From Rhizobium tibeticum (GTDB lineage Bacteria > Pseudomonadota > Alphaproteobacteria > Rhizobiales > Rhizobiaceae), in NCBI RefSeq assembly GCF_900110205.1, contig NZ_FOCV01000023.1, forward strand, positions 41,533 to 105,532: DNA of 64,000 nt, written 5' to 3'. The position numbers and the translations under genes are program-made. The number at the start of each line of letters is the position of its first letter. Position 1 is the first letter of the stretch. A model generated the notes under the pieces. The model was not told the DNA's origin and did not search any database. It saw only the letters and a list, made by a program, of their open reading frames with translations. Below, one piece after another: positions 62,829-64,000 of this stretch.

Positions 62829-62943
62829 CGTAGATGAGGCTCGGCGAGATGATGAACGTCAACGACGGCGCATCCTGCCTATTCTTCAGCTTATCGGCTA
62901 CAAGATCGCTAATCCGACGACAGTGAGGACTAAAAGGTCGATT

Positions 62944-63132
62944 TTATGGTCGGTTTATGCATTCCTCGCAGATGCCGTATTCCATCGAATTATCCTCCGA
63001 CAATGCAACCTGCTTTCTGCAGCATAGGCAGGTGACCGATTCCCGACGACGCTTCGGGCATCGGGGCGGAGGAATGATTTCCATTTTGAGGCTGCAGTCG
63101 CGAAACCCCTTTGCGCTTTCCATTTTCGCCAC
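62944..63132 (-). CDS. Small cysteine-rich (zinc-ribbon-like) protein
   Basis: A 62-residue protein whose C-terminal half has VTCLCCRKQV and YGICEECINRP, two CxxC-like pairs that could bind zinc. The N-terminal half (MAKMESAKGFRDCSLKMEII) is basic. Start may be at residue 1 or 4. No known family; coding status moderate. Confidence 0.45.
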   Translation of the reverse strand: MAKMESAKGFRDCSLKMEIIPPPRCPKRRRESVTCLCCRKQVALSEDNSMEYGICEECINRP

Positions 63133-63765
63133 TCCTCATCCACGTTACCCTAGAAATGGTAACTGCGAATGATCGAATCTAGATCTAGGCTTTGCCACCT
63201 TCCCAATCTCTGTCTTCGTTACTCCGATTCTACCTGTGTGCTCTCCCGCCACCGCACCTGGTGCCCGAGCTTCCTCGGTTCCTGGCCCTAAATCCTTTTG
63301 CGTGAGCATTCATCGCCGTGTGTTGGGTTCAGGGCGCGCCCCTCCCCTGCCGGGCCGCCCCCCTGGCGTGGGTGATGATGTCTGTGCGACGCAAGTGACA
63401 AGTCACTCATGTGATCCTCGCCGCGCAAGCTGGACGGACCTTCGGCGCTGAGCGCGTATCGGCGGCTGGGTGATAATCCGTCGACGGTGCGCAACACCGC
63501 AACGCTGGTGAGCTCGAGGTATGCGGGAGTTGCCGCTGGCGTCATGCAGGACGAGGTTCCTCGCAATGGACGAGTTCGCGGTCGATCCACAACGCAGCGC
63601 AGGCTGGGTAAATTACAGGCGCTCGGACCATCCCCCGCCGGCGAACGGGTGATGAGCTCGTCAAGACCGCGAGCTGCTTCCTCCTCCGGGCGCAACTGGG
63701 TACCTGGAGCATTTTTGGTGGCAGAAGGGATTCCTGTTTTTTGTAAATCATGAGATTCTTCCTTC
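63133..63765. other. Gap upstream of the IS66-type gene
   Basis: About 630 nt without a supported gene. Frames on both strands look non-coding. It may hold the left end of the IS66-type element and an older junction, but I could not identify an inverted repeat. Confidence 0.35.
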
Positions 63766-64000
63766 ATGACGAAGCGCCGCCTTCCCATGATCGAGCATGC
63801 CGACACGCTGTCGCTGAAGGCGTTGCGAGAGCTGGTGACAGGTCTGGTAGAGCGGGCTGATCGGGCAGACATCCGGATCGAGAGGCTCGAGGCCGAAAAC
63901 CAAAAGCTTCGTGACGAGAACGACCAGCTCAGGATCGAGAACACACGGCTGAAGGTCGACAACCAGCTTCTGCGTGACGAAATTGCGCGGCTGAAGAACC
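63766..64000 (+). mobile_element. IS66-family transposase gene, N-terminal part (cut by window edge)
   Basis: The open frame starts MTKRRLPMIEHADTLSLKAL and is followed by a leucine-zipper coiled coil (RIERLEAENQKLRDENDQL, IENTRLKVDNQLLRDEIARL), ending KN at the window edge. This ENxxLRxEIxRLKN N-terminus is typical of IS66-type transposases common in rhizobia. The catalytic DDE domain lies beyond the window, so intactness is unknown. Confidence 0.7.

Noticed and set aside
63133..63765. Left inverted repeat of the IS66-type element
   Set aside because: No terminal repeat could be identified without the right end of the element, which lies outside the window.
1..64000. CRISPR arrays, tRNA or rRNA genes, plasmid replication (repABC) or conjugation genes
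   Set aside because: Looked for on both strands by eye; no regularly spaced repeats, cloverleaf-like genes or replication proteins were seen.

Overview
The window looks like an accessory replicon (megaplasmid or chromid) of a Rhizobiaceae bacterium (Rhizobium/Sinorhizobium/Agrobacterium group). The reasons are a high-GC sequence rich in ABC uptake systems and sugar, amino-acid and ureide catabolism; DUF982 proteins; an FMN-riboswitch-controlled ribB; a flgE-like remnant of rhizobial type; and promoter-like GGAAC-N17-GTT elements matching the alphaproteobacterial general-stress sigma factor EcfG/RpoE2. The species cannot be named from the sequence. No rRNA, tRNA, CRISPR array, replication or conjugation genes were seen.

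Layout. (1) 1-8445: a + strand operon for s-triazine/ureide nitrogen use: ABC permeases and ATPase, formamidase-like amidase, biuret hydrolase, cyanuric acid hydrolase (broken by one apparent 1-nt deletion), a second isochorismatase-family hydrolase, a cupin and allophanate hydrolase. Together they would import a ring or ureide compound and release its nitrogen as ammonia. (2) 8446-11500: sparse region with small hypothetical genes, a dodecin and a decayed flagellar hook gene. (3) 11507-12392: ribB with an FMN riboswitch. (4) 12503-22929: a divergent polyol/ketose locus with an RbsABC-like transporter, two short-chain dehydrogenases, triose-phosphate isomerase, a split transketolase, an FGGY kinase and a SorC-family regulator. 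(5) 22930-25962: an FMN oxidase remnant, then ctlX, ornithine cyclodeaminase and an Lrp regulator. (6) 26151-32462: a complete threonate/tetronate pathway (ltnD, otnI, otnK, otnC, MFS transporter, LacI regulator) with three identical perfect operators.

(7) 32463-38090: small stress-type proteins (ElaB-like, CBS-pair) with EcfG-type promoters, a candidate small RNA, and vapBC and ABC-permease remnants. (8) 38164-53350: a large catabolic cluster of unknown substrate: DhaK/DhaL-like kinase, polar amino-acid ABC transporter, three-component opine-oxidase-like dehydrogenase, MmgE/PrpD protein, IclR regulator, HAD phosphatase, EamA exporter, alanine-racemase-like enzyme, saccharopine-dehydrogenase-like protein and a C45 amide hydrolase. 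Two copies of one 15-bp palindrome tie its two ends together. This is the best candidate here for an undescribed pathway. (9) 53496-63132: a mixed zone of tiny membrane proteins, DUF982 genes, a Na/Pi cotransporter, an alcohol dehydrogenase, further EcfG-type promoters, a second candidate small RNA and many gene remnants (SDR, SnoaL-like, Hsp20, SPW, frameshifted and stop-interrupted small genes). (10) 63766-end: start of an IS66-type transposase gene.

All assignments come from reading the sequence and recalled family features; no database search was run.
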